Source of the DNA: JAQUOA01 sp037443785 | Lineage (GTDB): Bacteria; Bacteroidota; Ignavibacteria; UBA10030; UBA8401 | Direction: 5' to 3' | DNA: 64,000 nucleotides | Assembly (NCBI GenBank): GCA_037443785.1 | Contig: JBBINR010000003.1 | Span: 1 to 64,000 of the forward strand | Shown here: one piece after another, positions 41,067 through 50,557 of the stretch | How the letters are laid out: every line of letters starts with the position of its first letter | Numbering within the stretch: position 1 is the first letter of the stretch | Notes under the pieces: generated by a model | Databases searched by the model: none | What the model was told of the DNA's origin: nothing | What the model saw: only the letters and a program-made list of their open reading frames with translations | Position numbers and translations under genes: made by a program

Positions 41067-41807
41067 ATGAAAACTTCGTCAATTATACTGTCAATTGTCA
41101 TTATAATTTATTCTTCAACAAAACTTTTCGGGCAAGAACAAACGTCGAATCTGGAGATTTCACATTTGACCGGGGATTTTTACGTTTACACCACATATAA
41201 GGAATACGGAGGAAAACTATTTCCCTCCAACAGTATGTATGTTGTCACCGATAAAGGTGTGGTATTGTTCGATACGCCATGGGATTCGACAGAATTTCAA
41301 CCACTGCTCGACAGTCTTCTATTAAAACACAATAAAAAAGTTGTGCTGCTGATCGCAACGCATTATCATGACGACAGAACTGCCGGAATTAATTTTTTCA
41401 AACGAAGGGGCGCTGCAACCTATACTTCCAAGCAGACGTTTGATTTGTGTAAGATGTACAACAAACAGCCATCGGACTATTATTTTACAAAAGACACAAC
41501 ATTCGTCATCGGCAATCATACCTTCCAAACTTACTACCCCGGCGAAGGACATACAAAAGACAACATTGTCATTTGGTGTGATGATGAAAAAATTCTTTAC
41601 GGCGGGTGTTTGGTGAAAAGTACGGAGAACTTTTCACTCGGCAATATCGAAGATGCTAATCTTTCACAATGGCCGTTAACGATACGAAATGTACTCGATC
41701 GTTTTTCGCACCCGAAGTATGTAATTCCCGGCCACTTTAACTGGGGCAGTAACAAAAGTCTTGAACACACACTGCAGCTTTTACAAGAGAACGAGAAGAA
41801 AAAATAA
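41067..41807 (+). CDS. Subclass B1 metallo-beta-lactamase
   Basis: 246 residues with a signal peptide (about 1-22). All six zinc ligands of subclass B1 are present: H99, H101 and D103 in THYHDDRTAG, H162 in GEGHTKDN, C181 in GGCLVKS and H223 in PGHFNWG. K184, the substrate-carboxylate binder of B1 enzymes, follows C181. The enzyme would hydrolyse beta-lactams, possibly carbapenems, in the periplasm. Its neighbours are not mobile genes, so it looks like a resident chromosomal enzyme. Confidence 0.85.
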   Translation: MKTSSIILSIVIIIYSSTKLFGQEQTSNLEISHLTGDFYVYTTYKEYGGKLFPSNSMYVVTDKGVVLFDTPWDSTEFQPLLDSLLLKHNKKVVLLIATHYHDDRTAGINFFKRRGAATYTSKQTFDLCKMYNKQPSDYYFTKDTTFVIGNHTFQTYYPGEGHTKDNIVIWCDDEKILYGGCLVKSTENFSLGNIEDANLSQWPLTIRNVLDRFSHPKYVIPGHFNWGSNKSLEHTLQLLQENEKKK

Positions 41808-41864
41808 TTACTAGTCTGAGAACGGTGATAACTTCTCTGTTGCTATTAATCCTTTGTTCCTATT

Positions 41865-42341
41865 ATGGTAAGAATACTTAGAACCAACTCAGACAATATT
41901 AGTTTTCGCGGGTTGGTCGCTCTTCTTGATGCAGACCTTGCGCAAAGGGATGGTGATGACCATCCCTTCTATGCCCAGTACAACAAGATCGATAAGATCA
42001 AACATGCTGTCGTTGCGTATGTTAATGAAAAACCCGCCGGCTGCGGAGCGATAAAAGAATATGAAAAAGATACTGCTGAAGTAAAACGAATGTTTGTCTG
42101 CGCAGACCATCGCAGAAAAGGAATCGCACGGCGTATCCTATCGGAATTAGAGCAATGGGCTGAAGAACTTCATTATTCTTGCTGTATCTTAGAAACTGGA
42201 AAAAAGCAGCCGGAAGCAATCGCGTTGTATCAAAATTCAGGATATACACTTATACCTAACTATGGGCAATATGCAAATATTGATAACAGCATTTGTATGA
42301 AAAAGGTTATCACCACAAGACAAAAAAGGAGAATCGTATGA
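41865..42341 (+). CDS. GNAT family N-acetyltransferase
   Basis: 158 residues. KRMFVCADHRRKGIARRIL is GNAT motif A with the acetyl-CoA pyrophosphate loop (RRKGIA). ALYQNSGYTLIPNYG is motif B. The substrate is unknown. The stop overlaps the next start (ATGA), so they are coupled. Confidence 0.85.
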   Translation: MVRILRTNSDNISFRGLVALLDADLAQRDGDDHPFYAQYNKIDKIKHAVVAYVNEKPAGCGAIKEYEKDTAEVKRMFVCADHRRKGIARRILSELEQWAEELHYSCCILETGKKQPEAIALYQNSGYTLIPNYGQYANIDNSICMKKVITTRQKRRIV

Positions 42342-42895
42342 GTTTCCTTCGCGTTCCGGTATTCAAATATAAAGGTCTCTTCGTTTGTTTTTGTATTATG
42401 ACTTTACTTGCAGCTAATCACCTTTTCGGACAAAGCTCGTTGAAAAATGTACGATGGCAAGGTTGGCAATTTTTGCTCGGCGAATGGGTCGGTGAAGGTG
42501 GGGGCGAACCGGGACAAGGTATTGGTTCGTTTTCATTTAAAGAAGATCTTCAGGGTACAGTCATTGTTAGAAAAAATTATTCTGACTATCCCGCGACAAA
42601 AGATCGTCCCGCGTTTTCACACGACGATCTCATGATCATTAATCAAGAAACCGGCAAGCAAACAACGGCAATGTATTTCGATAATGAAGGACATGTGATT
42701 CATTATACGGTTGAGTTCTCCAAAGATTCAAACTCAGTTATCTTCATCAGTGGAATCAATACTAATGCGCCTCGATTTCGTTTGACGTACGAGAAAAAAG
42801 CTGAAGGTCAAATCAAAATAAAATTTGCGATCGCACCCCCAGGAAAACCGGAAGAATTCAAGCAATACATCGAAGCTTCTGCGCGCAGAAAATAA
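42338..42895 (+). CDS. Secreted lipocalin-like hypothetical protein (DUF1579-like)
   Basis: 185 residues from the ATG at 42338, GGAG upstream. A hydrophobic export signal (about 10-30, ending LLAANHLFGQ) precedes a beta-barrel-like domain with LLGEWVGEGGGEPGQG near the start. The G-x-W pattern is common to DUF1579-like and lipocalin-type folds. Ligand unknown. Confidence 0.65.
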   Translation: MSFLRVPVFKYKGLFVCFCIMTLLAANHLFGQSSLKNVRWQGWQFLLGEWVGEGGGEPGQGIGSFSFKEDLQGTVIVRKNYSDYPATKDRPAFSHDDLMIINQETGKQTTAMYFDNEGHVIHYTVEFSKDSNSVIFISGINTNAPRFRLTYEKKAEGQIKIKFAIAPPGKPEEFKQYIEASARRK

Positions 42896-43038
42896 TTATT
42901 CATGAAGTAGTGCCGATTGTGCATTGAATATAAGGTTAAATGAATCGTACATTACAATATGATTTATTCCCTTCATTCTTTTATCTATTCATGATTTTCC
43001 ACTAAACTTCTTTTTTCATCAATCAAGAGGGGGTGCGC

Positions 43039-43743
43039 ATGAATGCAGATTCATCTTCCGACTCTTCCCTAGACCTTTCATTATTACGGCGAACGTTGTT
43101 TATTCGAGGGGGCAGTCTCGTGCTTGCAGCAGGCATCATTTTATTTTTGCCGGCAGGGACATTTAATTATATCGAAGCGTGGATATGGATTGCGATGTGG
43201 CTTATTCCGGCGGTATTTGTTGTTCGTCATTTTTGGAAGAACGATCCCGATTTTTTAGCACACAGGATGAAGGTTAAGGAAAAAGAGAAAGAACAACGCT
43301 ACATCCAGCAATATGGTGCTTTAATTTTTATTGCTGGTTTTTTAATTCCTGGATTTGATAAACGATATGGATGGTCATCCGTTCCTTTTGAAATTGTTAT
43401 CGTCTCCGATATAATCGTTTGTCTTGCGTACATGATGGTCGTTCGCGTCTTCATAGAAAATCGGTACGCTTCTCATGTTGTTGAAGTGCAAAAGGATCAA
43501 AAGGTTATTTCCACCGGACCATATTCGATTGTGCGCCATCCGATGTACGTTGGTTCAATGGTAATGTTTCTTTTCAGCCCGTTAGCGTTGGGATCGTACT
43601 GGGCGCTGATCTTTTCGCTATTATATTCGATAATGATTATTGCAAGAATTATTGGCGAAGAAAAGGTGCTCTTGAAAGAACTCAATGGATATGAGGAATA
43701 TACTCACAAGGTAAGGTTTCGATTAATTCCCGGGATATGGTAA
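43039..43743 (+). CDS. ICMT/PEMT-like membrane methyltransferase
   Basis: 234 residues, ATG at 43039 with AGAGGGGG upstream. Several membrane helices, then the SAM-binding signature STGPYSIVRHPMYVGSMVM and EEKVLLKELNGYEEYTHKVRFRLIP. This is the isoprenylcysteine carboxyl methyltransferase/phospholipid methyltransferase-like family. Substrate unknown. Confidence 0.85.
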   Translation: MNADSSSDSSLDLSLLRRTLFIRGGSLVLAAGIILFLPAGTFNYIEAWIWIAMWLIPAVFVVRHFWKNDPDFLAHRMKVKEKEKEQRYIQQYGALIFIAGFLIPGFDKRYGWSSVPFEIVIVSDIIVCLAYMMVVRVFIENRYASHVVEVQKDQKVISTGPYSIVRHPMYVGSMVMFLFSPLALGSYWALIFSLLYSIMIIARIIGEEKVLLKELNGYEEYTHKVRFRLIPGIW

Positions 43744-43793
43744 ATAAATAATTTCGGGAAAAAATCGATGTTCCATCAACGAGGAAGCCGGAA

Positions 43794-44603
43794 TTATTTT
43801 TTCTCCGCGGCGACCAATAACCCCGTTCCCGTTTTATTGTCTGAAACATAATCAATCCACATTAATATCAATGCAAACCATAACGTGAGAATGTAATAGA
43901 AGGGAAGAAGAAGAAAGAAAACTTTGCTCTTGTTGAGCATCAGCATCGGATATTTAATTGCGAACCGCCACGAAATACTTCCGATTGGACCATACGTGTA
44001 TCGCACGGAAACAGAATTAAATCCCGCCGATTTTAATTTTTCTGTTATCTCATCAGCACCGTACCCGTTGCGCGCATGCTCACCGATAAAACTCTCGTCA
44101 CTATCGGAATCCGCATCCGATCCGCCAAGGTTCGATGGTGTATTGATGAGAACTGTTCCTGTGCTCTTTAATGCCGCATAAAAATTTTTGAACACCTGCA
44201 CATCGTTTTCAATATGTTCCATTACATCGACCGATAAGATAAAATCGAATTTGTTTGTGTGCGTTGGAACGGTAAGATCTTCAACGCCAAAATTCACATT
44301 TGTAATACCGACCTTTGTGAAGAACTCTTTGCAGTCGGCAATATAATCTTCTTTAACATCGATGGCATGGATCGATGCATTTGGAAAATTCTTTGCGATA
44401 AAATATGAATACTGCCCGAACCCGCTTCCCGCATCAAATAATTCGAATTTTTCCTTCTTCGATGAAAGCAATTGACGGAGTGCGCGCTTGACATGCCATG
44501 TGCGAAGGAACATCATTCCAAGCACAAAATAAAATATCTTCCGAAATATTGGTTTTTTTTTTGCAACGTTGCCAATAACATCTTTGATAGGATCGTAATG
44601 CAT
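43794..44603 (-). CDS. Class I SAM-dependent methyltransferase
   Basis: 269 residues. LFDAGSGFGQYSYFIAK is motif I, IHAIDVKEDYIA the acidic loop and DFILSVDVMEHIEND motif II. A C-terminal hydrophobic segment (FFLLLPFYYILTLWFALIL) may tether it to the membrane. It ends a four-gene leftward operon with three glycosyltransferases and likely modifies a lipid or glycan. Confidence 0.85.
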   Translation of the reverse strand: MHYDPIKDVIGNVAKKKPIFRKIFYFVLGMMFLRTWHVKRALRQLLSSKKEKFELFDAGSGFGQYSYFIAKNFPNASIHAIDVKEDYIADCKEFFTKVGITNVNFGVEDLTVPTHTNKFDFILSVDVMEHIENDVQVFKNFYAALKSTGTVLINTPSNLGGSDADSDSDESFIGEHARNGYGADEITEKLKSAGFNSVSVRYTYGPIGSISWRFAIKYPMLMLNKSKVFFLLLPFYYILTLWFALILMWIDYVSDNKTGTGLLVAAEKK

Positions 44604-44609
44604 AGCGTT

Positions 44610-45737
44610 CTATTGTTGTGTTGAGACAATTTTTTGAATATGTGAGAACATGAATTCCGGCGTGAGCGAATTCATGCAGTTCGGTTGAAAATCGCACCGC
44701 ATTTTGTAACAGCAGAGGCAATCAAGATCGGCATGAATTTTTGTGATTTGTCCGTTATATGATTCAATTTCTGCAACCGATGTCGGTCCGAAATAGGCGA
44801 TAACTTTTTTCTCCAATGCTGTTGCCGCATGTAGTGCCAGCGTATCGCCGGTAACGAATACATCGCACAATGTGATGAGACTGAAAAATTCGCGTAGAGA
44901 ATTATTTGTTCCCATATTAATCACACGTGCAGGGTTGATTGCCGCAAGTTTTGTGTTTCGTTCTTCTTCAAACGGCCCGCCGTACAACAAAACGATGTAG
45001 TTCGTTTTTTCCAAAATCATTGTGATAAGTGCAACAAATCCATCGAACGTCCATTGTTTGTACTGCCAACGGTCGCTTGCACCGGTATTCAATCCGATTT
45101 TTTTTACGGAAGGATTAAATTGATGCGATGCGGCAAATGATGCAGCAATTTTTTTTTCAGCGTCGGACAACGTGATAACGATATCTTTTTTTGTTGTAGA
45201 AATTTTTGCCAGCGCAAGCATGTGGTCTTGATACGTTCGCGTGTTATTTTTCTTTGCATCATCGAACGCGCCCATCTCAAACCATTGCTCTGCTTCTTTG
45301 TTGAACGGATAAACATTTCCCTTCTTGTCCACACCGAAGCCAAGTTTTGTTGTTCCACTTGCTTTCGTTGCCAGCACTGCGCTGGAAAACGCCGCATCAA
45401 AATTATAAACAATATCAAAATGTTCAACATCGACAACACATTGTGCTTCAGTTGACTCGTAAATAATCACGCGATCAACTGACGCGTTGTTGTTAAAAAT
45501 TGGCTGCGCTGCTTTTCGAGTGATCCATGTTATTTCGGAAGAAGGGTATTGCTCTTTGATCCCGTGCAGCACCGCAGTGGTTCGAAGAACATCGCCTGTT
45601 GCATCAAGCTTAACAATAAGAATACGAATTGCCGCAACTTCATAATGCGGACACGAATCGCACTTCACGCCTTCTGTTTTATGAAATTTACAGGGGCGGT
45701 CACCAAAAAAATATTTGCAATCGTATTTAAGAATCAT
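44610..45737 (-). CDS. Glycosyltransferase family 9 (heptosyltransferase-like)
   Basis: 375 residues. The GT9 pattern is visible: IRILIVKLDATGDVLRTTAV at the N-domain and VFVTGDTLALHAATALEKKVIAYFGPTS at the C-domain. An N-terminal four-cysteine cluster (CKYF, CKFH, CDSCPH) and a C-terminal CLCCYKMRC cluster are unusual and may bind metal. It probably adds heptose or a similar sugar to a surface glycan. Confidence 0.85.
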   Translation of the reverse strand: MILKYDCKYFFGDRPCKFHKTEGVKCDSCPHYEVAAIRILIVKLDATGDVLRTTAVLHGIKEQYPSSEITWITRKAAQPIFNNNASVDRVIIYESTEAQCVVDVEHFDIVYNFDAAFSSAVLATKASGTTKLGFGVDKKGNVYPFNKEAEQWFEMGAFDDAKKNNTRTYQDHMLALAKISTTKKDIVITLSDAEKKIAASFAASHQFNPSVKKIGLNTGASDRWQYKQWTFDGFVALITMILEKTNYIVLLYGGPFEEERNTKLAAINPARVINMGTNNSLREFFSLITLCDVFVTGDTLALHAATALEKKVIAYFGPTSVAEIESYNGQITKIHADLDCLCCYKMRCDFQPNCMNSLTPEFMFSHIQKIVSTQQ

Positions 45738-45751
45738 GGTATCGAGGAAAA

Positions 45752-46903
45752 TTATTTTCTGGATGAATGCGGTAACGCTGTGATTTCATCAAAAATATCG
45801 GCGATGGTGTTGAAGCTGTTAGCGTCACGCCGTTGTTGAATCTCCGCCGAAAATCCAGCTTCTTTGTTCTCGTTAAAATATTTGACGATGGTTTCAGCAA
45901 GTGCGGCAACATTTCGCGACGGCACCACAAAACCGGTAACGTTATCAATGACAAGTTCCGCCAATCCGCCGACATTTGTAACGATTGCCGGAGTTGCAAA
46001 TGATTGTGCTATGCTTAAAATTCCGCTCTGTGTCGCTTCATTATATGGCAGCACGACAACGTTCGATGTCGTAAAGTATTTGTGGACATCTTCGTTAGCG
46101 ACATACTCAGCAACAACAGTAACATCATTACGAATGTCAAGCCGATCAATTGCATCGTAATATTCTTTAGGATTGCCATAAAACTCACCGACGATAAGCA
46201 GATGAGCATTCGAAATATTTTTTTTGACAATCGGAAATGCCTCGAGGAGATTCATCAATCCTTTGTATTCACGAATGTATCCGAAAAATAATACGACATT
46301 TTTTCCATCCAACTTTAAACGCTTTTTCGCTTCATCGTGGTTCACCAATTCGTTTGATTGATAACAATCATACACAGGAAGTGTTGAACGAAACAGCGGA
46401 ACAGCGGGATAAAATTTCTTTACGGTATCTTCAACAACTTTTGAAAGAACAAGGAATCGATCGGCTGTATTTAGCGCAAGTTTTGTCAGAAAAAGATCGA
46501 TCCATCGTCCTTCGTGGGAGATAACATTTTCTGCAACAATCACAATCGAAACGCCGATTTTCTTTTTAATCGACGATGCAACAGTTCGCACCAGCGGGCC
46601 AAAAAATGGATTCCACCATGTAAAGACCACAAGATCAGGTTTTTGTTGAACGATGTATCGTGCAGTTGAAAACCACGTTAACGGATTAACGCTGTCGAGA
46701 ATGTGTTTTGCAGGATGTTTTTTCATCGGTGTGCCGCTGATATCGTTTTGGCGGACACCGGGAAAAAGAAGCGAAGGATACAATCGTGAAAACGAAACCA
46801 CTTCAACAGAATGTTTTTTGTTAAGTGCCTCGTACAGATGTGCTACAAACAATGCGTTGCCGCCGCGAAGTGGGTATGCAGGACCAATAAGAATAATGTT
46901 CAT
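45752..46903 (-). CDS. Glycosyltransferase family 4
   Basis: 383 residues. The N-domain starts ILIGPAYPLRGGNALFVAHL; the C-domain has VLFFGYIREYKGLMNLLEAF, ADVVVLPY-like NVVVLPYNEATQSGILSIAQS and GGLAELVIDN with the E-x7-E motif of GT4. Retaining sugar transferase for glycan assembly. Confidence 0.88.
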   Translation of the reverse strand: MNIILIGPAYPLRGGNALFVAHLYEALNKKHSVEVVSFSRLYPSLLFPGVRQNDISGTPMKKHPAKHILDSVNPLTWFSTARYIVQQKPDLVVFTWWNPFFGPLVRTVASSIKKKIGVSIVIVAENVISHEGRWIDLFLTKLALNTADRFLVLSKVVEDTVKKFYPAVPLFRSTLPVYDCYQSNELVNHDEAKKRLKLDGKNVVLFFGYIREYKGLMNLLEAFPIVKKNISNAHLLIVGEFYGNPKEYYDAIDRLDIRNDVTVVAEYVANEDVHKYFTTSNVVVLPYNEATQSGILSIAQSFATPAIVTNVGGLAELVIDNVTGFVVPSRNVAALAETIVKYFNENKEAGFSAEIQQRRDANSFNTIADIFDEITALPHSSRK

Positions 46904-46908
46904 TACGC

Positions 46909-48099
46909 TTAATTGATTTCTTCGCGGATGGAATATTCACGTTCGATCTGGCGGTTTCGAGTGGTCAGCTCTGCAATCAATCCCATCGAAATGAATTGAA
47001 CACCGACAATGATCATGATTAAACTGACGAGAAACAACGGGCGATTGCTTAACGGTTCGCCATTTACAAATTTTTCATATGTCAGCCATGCACCGGTGAT
47101 AATTCCTATCAATGCCGAAAAAATTCCCCAGCCGCCAAACAAATGCAGCGGGCGAGTAATATAACGCGTGGTGAACACGACCGTAACGAGATCTAAAAAT
47201 CCGCGGGTAAAGCGGGCCATGCCGAATTTTGTTTTTCCGAATCGCCGCGGACGATGATTGACCACCGTCTCGCCGACTTTAAATCCAAGCCAGCTTGCAA
47301 GCGCGGGAATATACCGATGCAATTCTCCGTACACATGAACGCTTTTTACAACTTCATTTTTATATCCCTTCAATCCGCAGTTAAAGTCATGAATCTTTAC
47401 GCCGGTAACTTTTCCTGTGACAAAATTGAAAAACTTCGAGGGAAGAGTTTTAGAAATCGGATCGCGGCGTTTTTTCTTCCAACCGGAAACGACATCCAAT
47501 CCGTTTTTCATTTCGCGGATTAAGTTTGGAATTTCTGCCGGATCATCTTGCAAATCGGCATCCATCGTAATAACAAATTCGCCCTGTGCTTTTTGGAAGC
47601 CAACTGCAAGAGCGGCGCTCTTTCCGTAATTTCTTCTGAAGCGAATTGCCTTCACACGATTATTCCGCTGACGAAGTTCGCGCAGCACATTAAATGATCG
47701 ATCGGTTGAACCATCATCAATAAAGATGAGTTCATAATTGCCGCCGACTTTGTTCAACGCATTTTTTAATTGCTCATGAAGTTCGCGCAATGATTCTTCT
47801 TCATTTAGAAGCGGAATGATAACAGAAACATACGGACGATTTCGATGCTGCGGCTGTTTCGGTTGCGGCCTTTGCTGCGGCGCATGATGCTCGTGCGGCT
47901 TGTGCTGTTTTGGTTCAGCTTCTTCGCCGACAATTGCCGATGGTAATTCTGGTTGTTGTTCTAATGACGGAAATTCAGAGTCCGGATTTGTCTTTTTTTG
48001 AGGCCGAGGGAATTTTCCCTTAAAGTTTCTTCTGCGGAATGGATTTTCCCGTCTCTGCTCTCTGGGTTCATTTTGCTGATCGTGTGTTTCTTCTGCCAT
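46909..48099 (-). CDS. GT2 dolichol/undecaprenyl-P-glycosyltransferase-like, with long tail
   Basis: 396 residues. The GT2 domain starts near residue 89: VSVIIPLLNEEESLRELHEQ, IFIDDGSTD, MDADLQDDPAEIPNLI and the NCGLKGY motif. Two C-terminal membrane helices (about 310-380) resemble DPM1/ArnC/GtrB enzymes that load sugars on lipid carriers. The first ~88 residues are a disordered, Pro/Gln/His/Arg-rich tail that is absent from usual family members. First gene of the glycan operon. Confidence 0.85.
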   Translation of the reverse strand: MAEETHDQQNEPREQRRENPFRRRNFKGKFPRPQKKTNPDSEFPSLEQQPELPSAIVGEEAEPKQHKPHEHHAPQQRPQPKQPQHRNRPYVSVIIPLLNEEESLRELHEQLKNALNKVGGNYELIFIDDGSTDRSFNVLRELRQRNNRVKAIRFRRNYGKSAALAVGFQKAQGEFVITMDADLQDDPAEIPNLIREMKNGLDVVSGWKKKRRDPISKTLPSKFFNFVTGKVTGVKIHDFNCGLKGYKNEVVKSVHVYGELHRYIPALASWLGFKVGETVVNHRPRRFGKTKFGMARFTRGFLDLVTVVFTTRYITRPLHLFGGWGIFSALIGIITGAWLTYEKFVNGEPLSNRPLFLVSLIMIIVGVQFISMGLIAELTTRNRQIEREYSIREEIN

Positions 48100-48248
48100 A
48101 AATTGCGGGTTTCGTTAAGACAGGAACTTATCGTGATTTCGGTGATAAATACTTCCTCATCTTCTAAATTTAGGAACAAAGTAGCACAAATAGGGGTGAA
48201 ATGCAATGAAGAGGATTATAGAATGATTTTTTGCAGAATAAAATTAAA

Positions 48249-48279
48249 AACCCCATCCCGAAAAAATCGGAATGGGGTT
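48249..48279 (-). terminator. Intrinsic terminator of cold-shock gene
   Basis: Read leftward, AACCCCATTCCGA pairs with TCGGGATGGGGTT (one mismatch) around TTTTT, followed by TTTAATTT. It ends the cold-shock transcript. Confidence 0.8.
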
Positions 48280-48305
48280 ACGATGTTTCGAATAAACGTT
48301 ACTGT

Positions 48306-48506
48306 TTAGATAACGGTAACGTTTGCAGCTTGAAGTCCTTTTGGACCGGTCTGCACTTCGAATTCAACTTTGTCACCTTCGTTCAGGTTTTTATAACCTT
48401 CGCTGGTAATAGCTTTGTAATGTACGAATACATCTTCGCCATTTGCGCGTGAAATAAAACCGAAACCTTTAGCTCCGTTGAACCATTTGACTGTTCCTTT
48501 TTCCAT
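48306..48506 (-). CDS. Cold shock protein (CspA family)
   Basis: 66 residues from the ATG at 48506 (MEKGTVKWFNGAKGFGFIS), AAGGA upstream. Both RNA-binding motifs are present: KGFGFI and DVFVHY. It is a single-stranded RNA/DNA chaperone. Confidence 0.95.
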   Translation of the reverse strand: MEKGTVKWFNGAKGFGFISRANGEDVFVHYKAITSEGYKNLNEGDKVEFEVQTGPKGLQAANVTVI

Positions 48507-48857
48507 GGAACACATCCTTTCAATATTGTCCGGCAAAACCTCCGGACGCGGTGTACTCCGAGAAAATCCGTCTGTACTACCTGATGGTGTGTTCTAAAAA
48601 AGAAACAAAACGATCCATCGAAAACAGGTAACAAAAGCGGCTCTTGCAACTCTACTGAGCGGAAAAACTCCCAACTGTTGGGAGGTAACACGGTGTACGA
48701 TTAACAGTATAAAGATACCACAACTAACCATCACTTCCTACACAATTAATGTGAATTAATAATCCATTTCCTTATGTATCTTCTTTATGAAATTTTGGCA
48801 AAAAACGTTACATTTCACTAATCCAATAACAAATTATTTCATTTTTTAAGAACAATC
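48507..48857 (-). promoter_or_regulatory. Long leader region of cold-shock gene
   Basis: No gene is visible in this gap. Read leftward, a TATACT box lies near 48705. Next comes CTCCCAA CAG TTGGGAG (48667-48684) followed by TTTTT, which resembles an attenuator. About 160 bases then remain before the cold-shock ATG. Long structured leaders are typical of cspA-type genes. The ilvD promoter, facing right, must also lie here. Confidence 0.45.
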
Positions 48858-50534
48858 ATGGACAACGAACGAAGTAAAATTATCACCGAAGGAATTAACC
48901 GCACTCCGAACCGTGCAATGTTGCGTGCAATGGGATATCAGGATGGCGATTTTGCAAAACCGATCATCGGTGTGGCAAACGGATATTCCACCATTACTCC
49001 TTGTAATATGGGATTGAATATCTTAACCACGGCAGCGGAAAAAGGAATTAAAGAAAAAGGCGGAATGCCGCAAACATTTGGAACCATTACTGCGAGCGAT
49101 GGTATTGCCATGGGAACAGAAGGAATGAAATTCTCTCTTGTTTCGCGGGAAGTGATTGCTGATTCCATTGAAACTGCGTGTAATGGGCAGTGTATGGACG
49201 CCGTTATTGCTATCGGCGGATGCGATAAAAATATGCCGGGCGGAATGATTGCGATGATGCGCATGAACATTCCTGCTCTCTATGTATATGGCGGAACGAT
49301 TAAACCGGGACATCATCCGAAAGATGGAAGAGATTTGAATCTTGTCAGTGCATTTGAAGCAGTGGGAGAATACAGTGTCGGAAAAATTACGGAAGCGGAA
49401 TTGAAAGAAGTCGAATGTTTTGCTTGCCCCGGTGCCGGCTCCTGCGGCGGAATGTACACGGCAAACACAATGTCATCCGCATTTGAAGCACTCGGAATGA
49501 GCCTTCCCCACTCGTCGACAATGGCGGCAGAAGATCAGGAAAAATCTGACAGCGCGTACGAATCCGGAAAAGTATTGATGAATGCGTTAAAGAAAAAAAT
49601 TCGCCCTCGGGATGTCGTAACACGAAAATCAATCGAAAATGCAATCACAGTTGTTAATGCGATCGGCGGATCGACGAATGCCGTCCTTCATTTCCTTGCG
49701 ATCGCACATGCAGCAAATATTCCGTTTACCATCGACGATTTCGAAACAATCCGCAAACGCGTTCCTGTCCTGTGCGATTTGAAACCGAGCGGAAAATATT
49801 TAACGGTAGATTTCCATAAAGCCGGCGGCGTTCCGCAGGTAATGAAAATGTTGTTGGCAAACGGACTTCTTCACGGAGATTGTTTAACCGTTACCGGACA
49901 AACCATTGCGGAAGTATTAAAAAATATTCCTGCAGAACCGCGCGCAGATCAGCAAGTGATTCGACCGTTCAATAAGCCGCTCTATAAAGAAGGGCATCTC
50001 ATTATCTTAAAAGGAAATCTCGCCACCGAAGGCGCTGTTGCAAAAGTAACCGGTGTAAAAAACCCTGTTATCACCGGACCGGCGCGTATATTTGAATCAG
50101 AAGAAGAAGCAATGACGGCAATTACCGGAAATAAAATTAAAGCAGGTGATATTGTGGTAATCCGCTACGAAGGACCAAAGGGCGGACCGGGGATGCGCGA
50201 AATGTTGGCGCCCACTTCTGCTATTATCGGACAAGGGCTCGGCGATAAAGTCGGATTGATTACCGACGGAAGATTTTCCGGCGGAACCTACGGAATGGTT
50301 GTCGGTCACGTTGCACCCGAAGCGGCAGTCGGTGGAACAATTGCACTCATTAAAGAGCACGATTCAATTACAATTGATGCAACAAAAAATCTTTTGCAGT
50401 TGAATATCGATGAAAAAGAAATTGCAAAGAGAAGATCTGAATGGAAACCGCGCCCGATGAAATATACACGCGGGGTAATGGCAAAGTACGCAAAATTGGT
50501 ATCGACCAGTTCGCTTGGCGCAGTAACTGACTAA
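48858..50534 (+). CDS. ilvD: Dihydroxy-acid dehydratase
   Basis: 558 residues, full length. The Fe-S ligands C49 (TPCN), C122 (GGCDKNMPGG) and C195 (GSCGGMYTANTM) are present, and the signature YEGPKGGPGMREML. It dehydrates dihydroxy acids in valine, leucine and isoleucine synthesis. No other ilv gene is adjacent; it is a single-gene unit. Confidence 0.97.
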   Translation: MDNERSKIITEGINRTPNRAMLRAMGYQDGDFAKPIIGVANGYSTITPCNMGLNILTTAAEKGIKEKGGMPQTFGTITASDGIAMGTEGMKFSLVSREVIADSIETACNGQCMDAVIAIGGCDKNMPGGMIAMMRMNIPALYVYGGTIKPGHHPKDGRDLNLVSAFEAVGEYSVGKITEAELKEVECFACPGAGSCGGMYTANTMSSAFEALGMSLPHSSTMAAEDQEKSDSAYESGKVLMNALKKKIRPRDVVTRKSIENAITVVNAIGGSTNAVLHFLAIAHAANIPFTIDDFETIRKRVPVLCDLKPSGKYLTVDFHKAGGVPQVMKMLLANGLLHGDCLTVTGQTIAEVLKNIPAEPRADQQVIRPFNKPLYKEGHLIILKGNLATEGAVAKVTGVKNPVITGPARIFESEEEAMTAITGNKIKAGDIVVIRYEGPKGGPGMREMLAPTSAIIGQGLGDKVGLITDGRFSGGTYGMVVGHVAPEAAVGGTIALIKEHDSITIDATKNLLQLNIDEKEIAKRRSEWKPRPMKYTRGVMAKYAKLVSTSSLGAVTD

Positions 50535-50557
50535 GGCGGTTGTCGTATTTACTCTGA

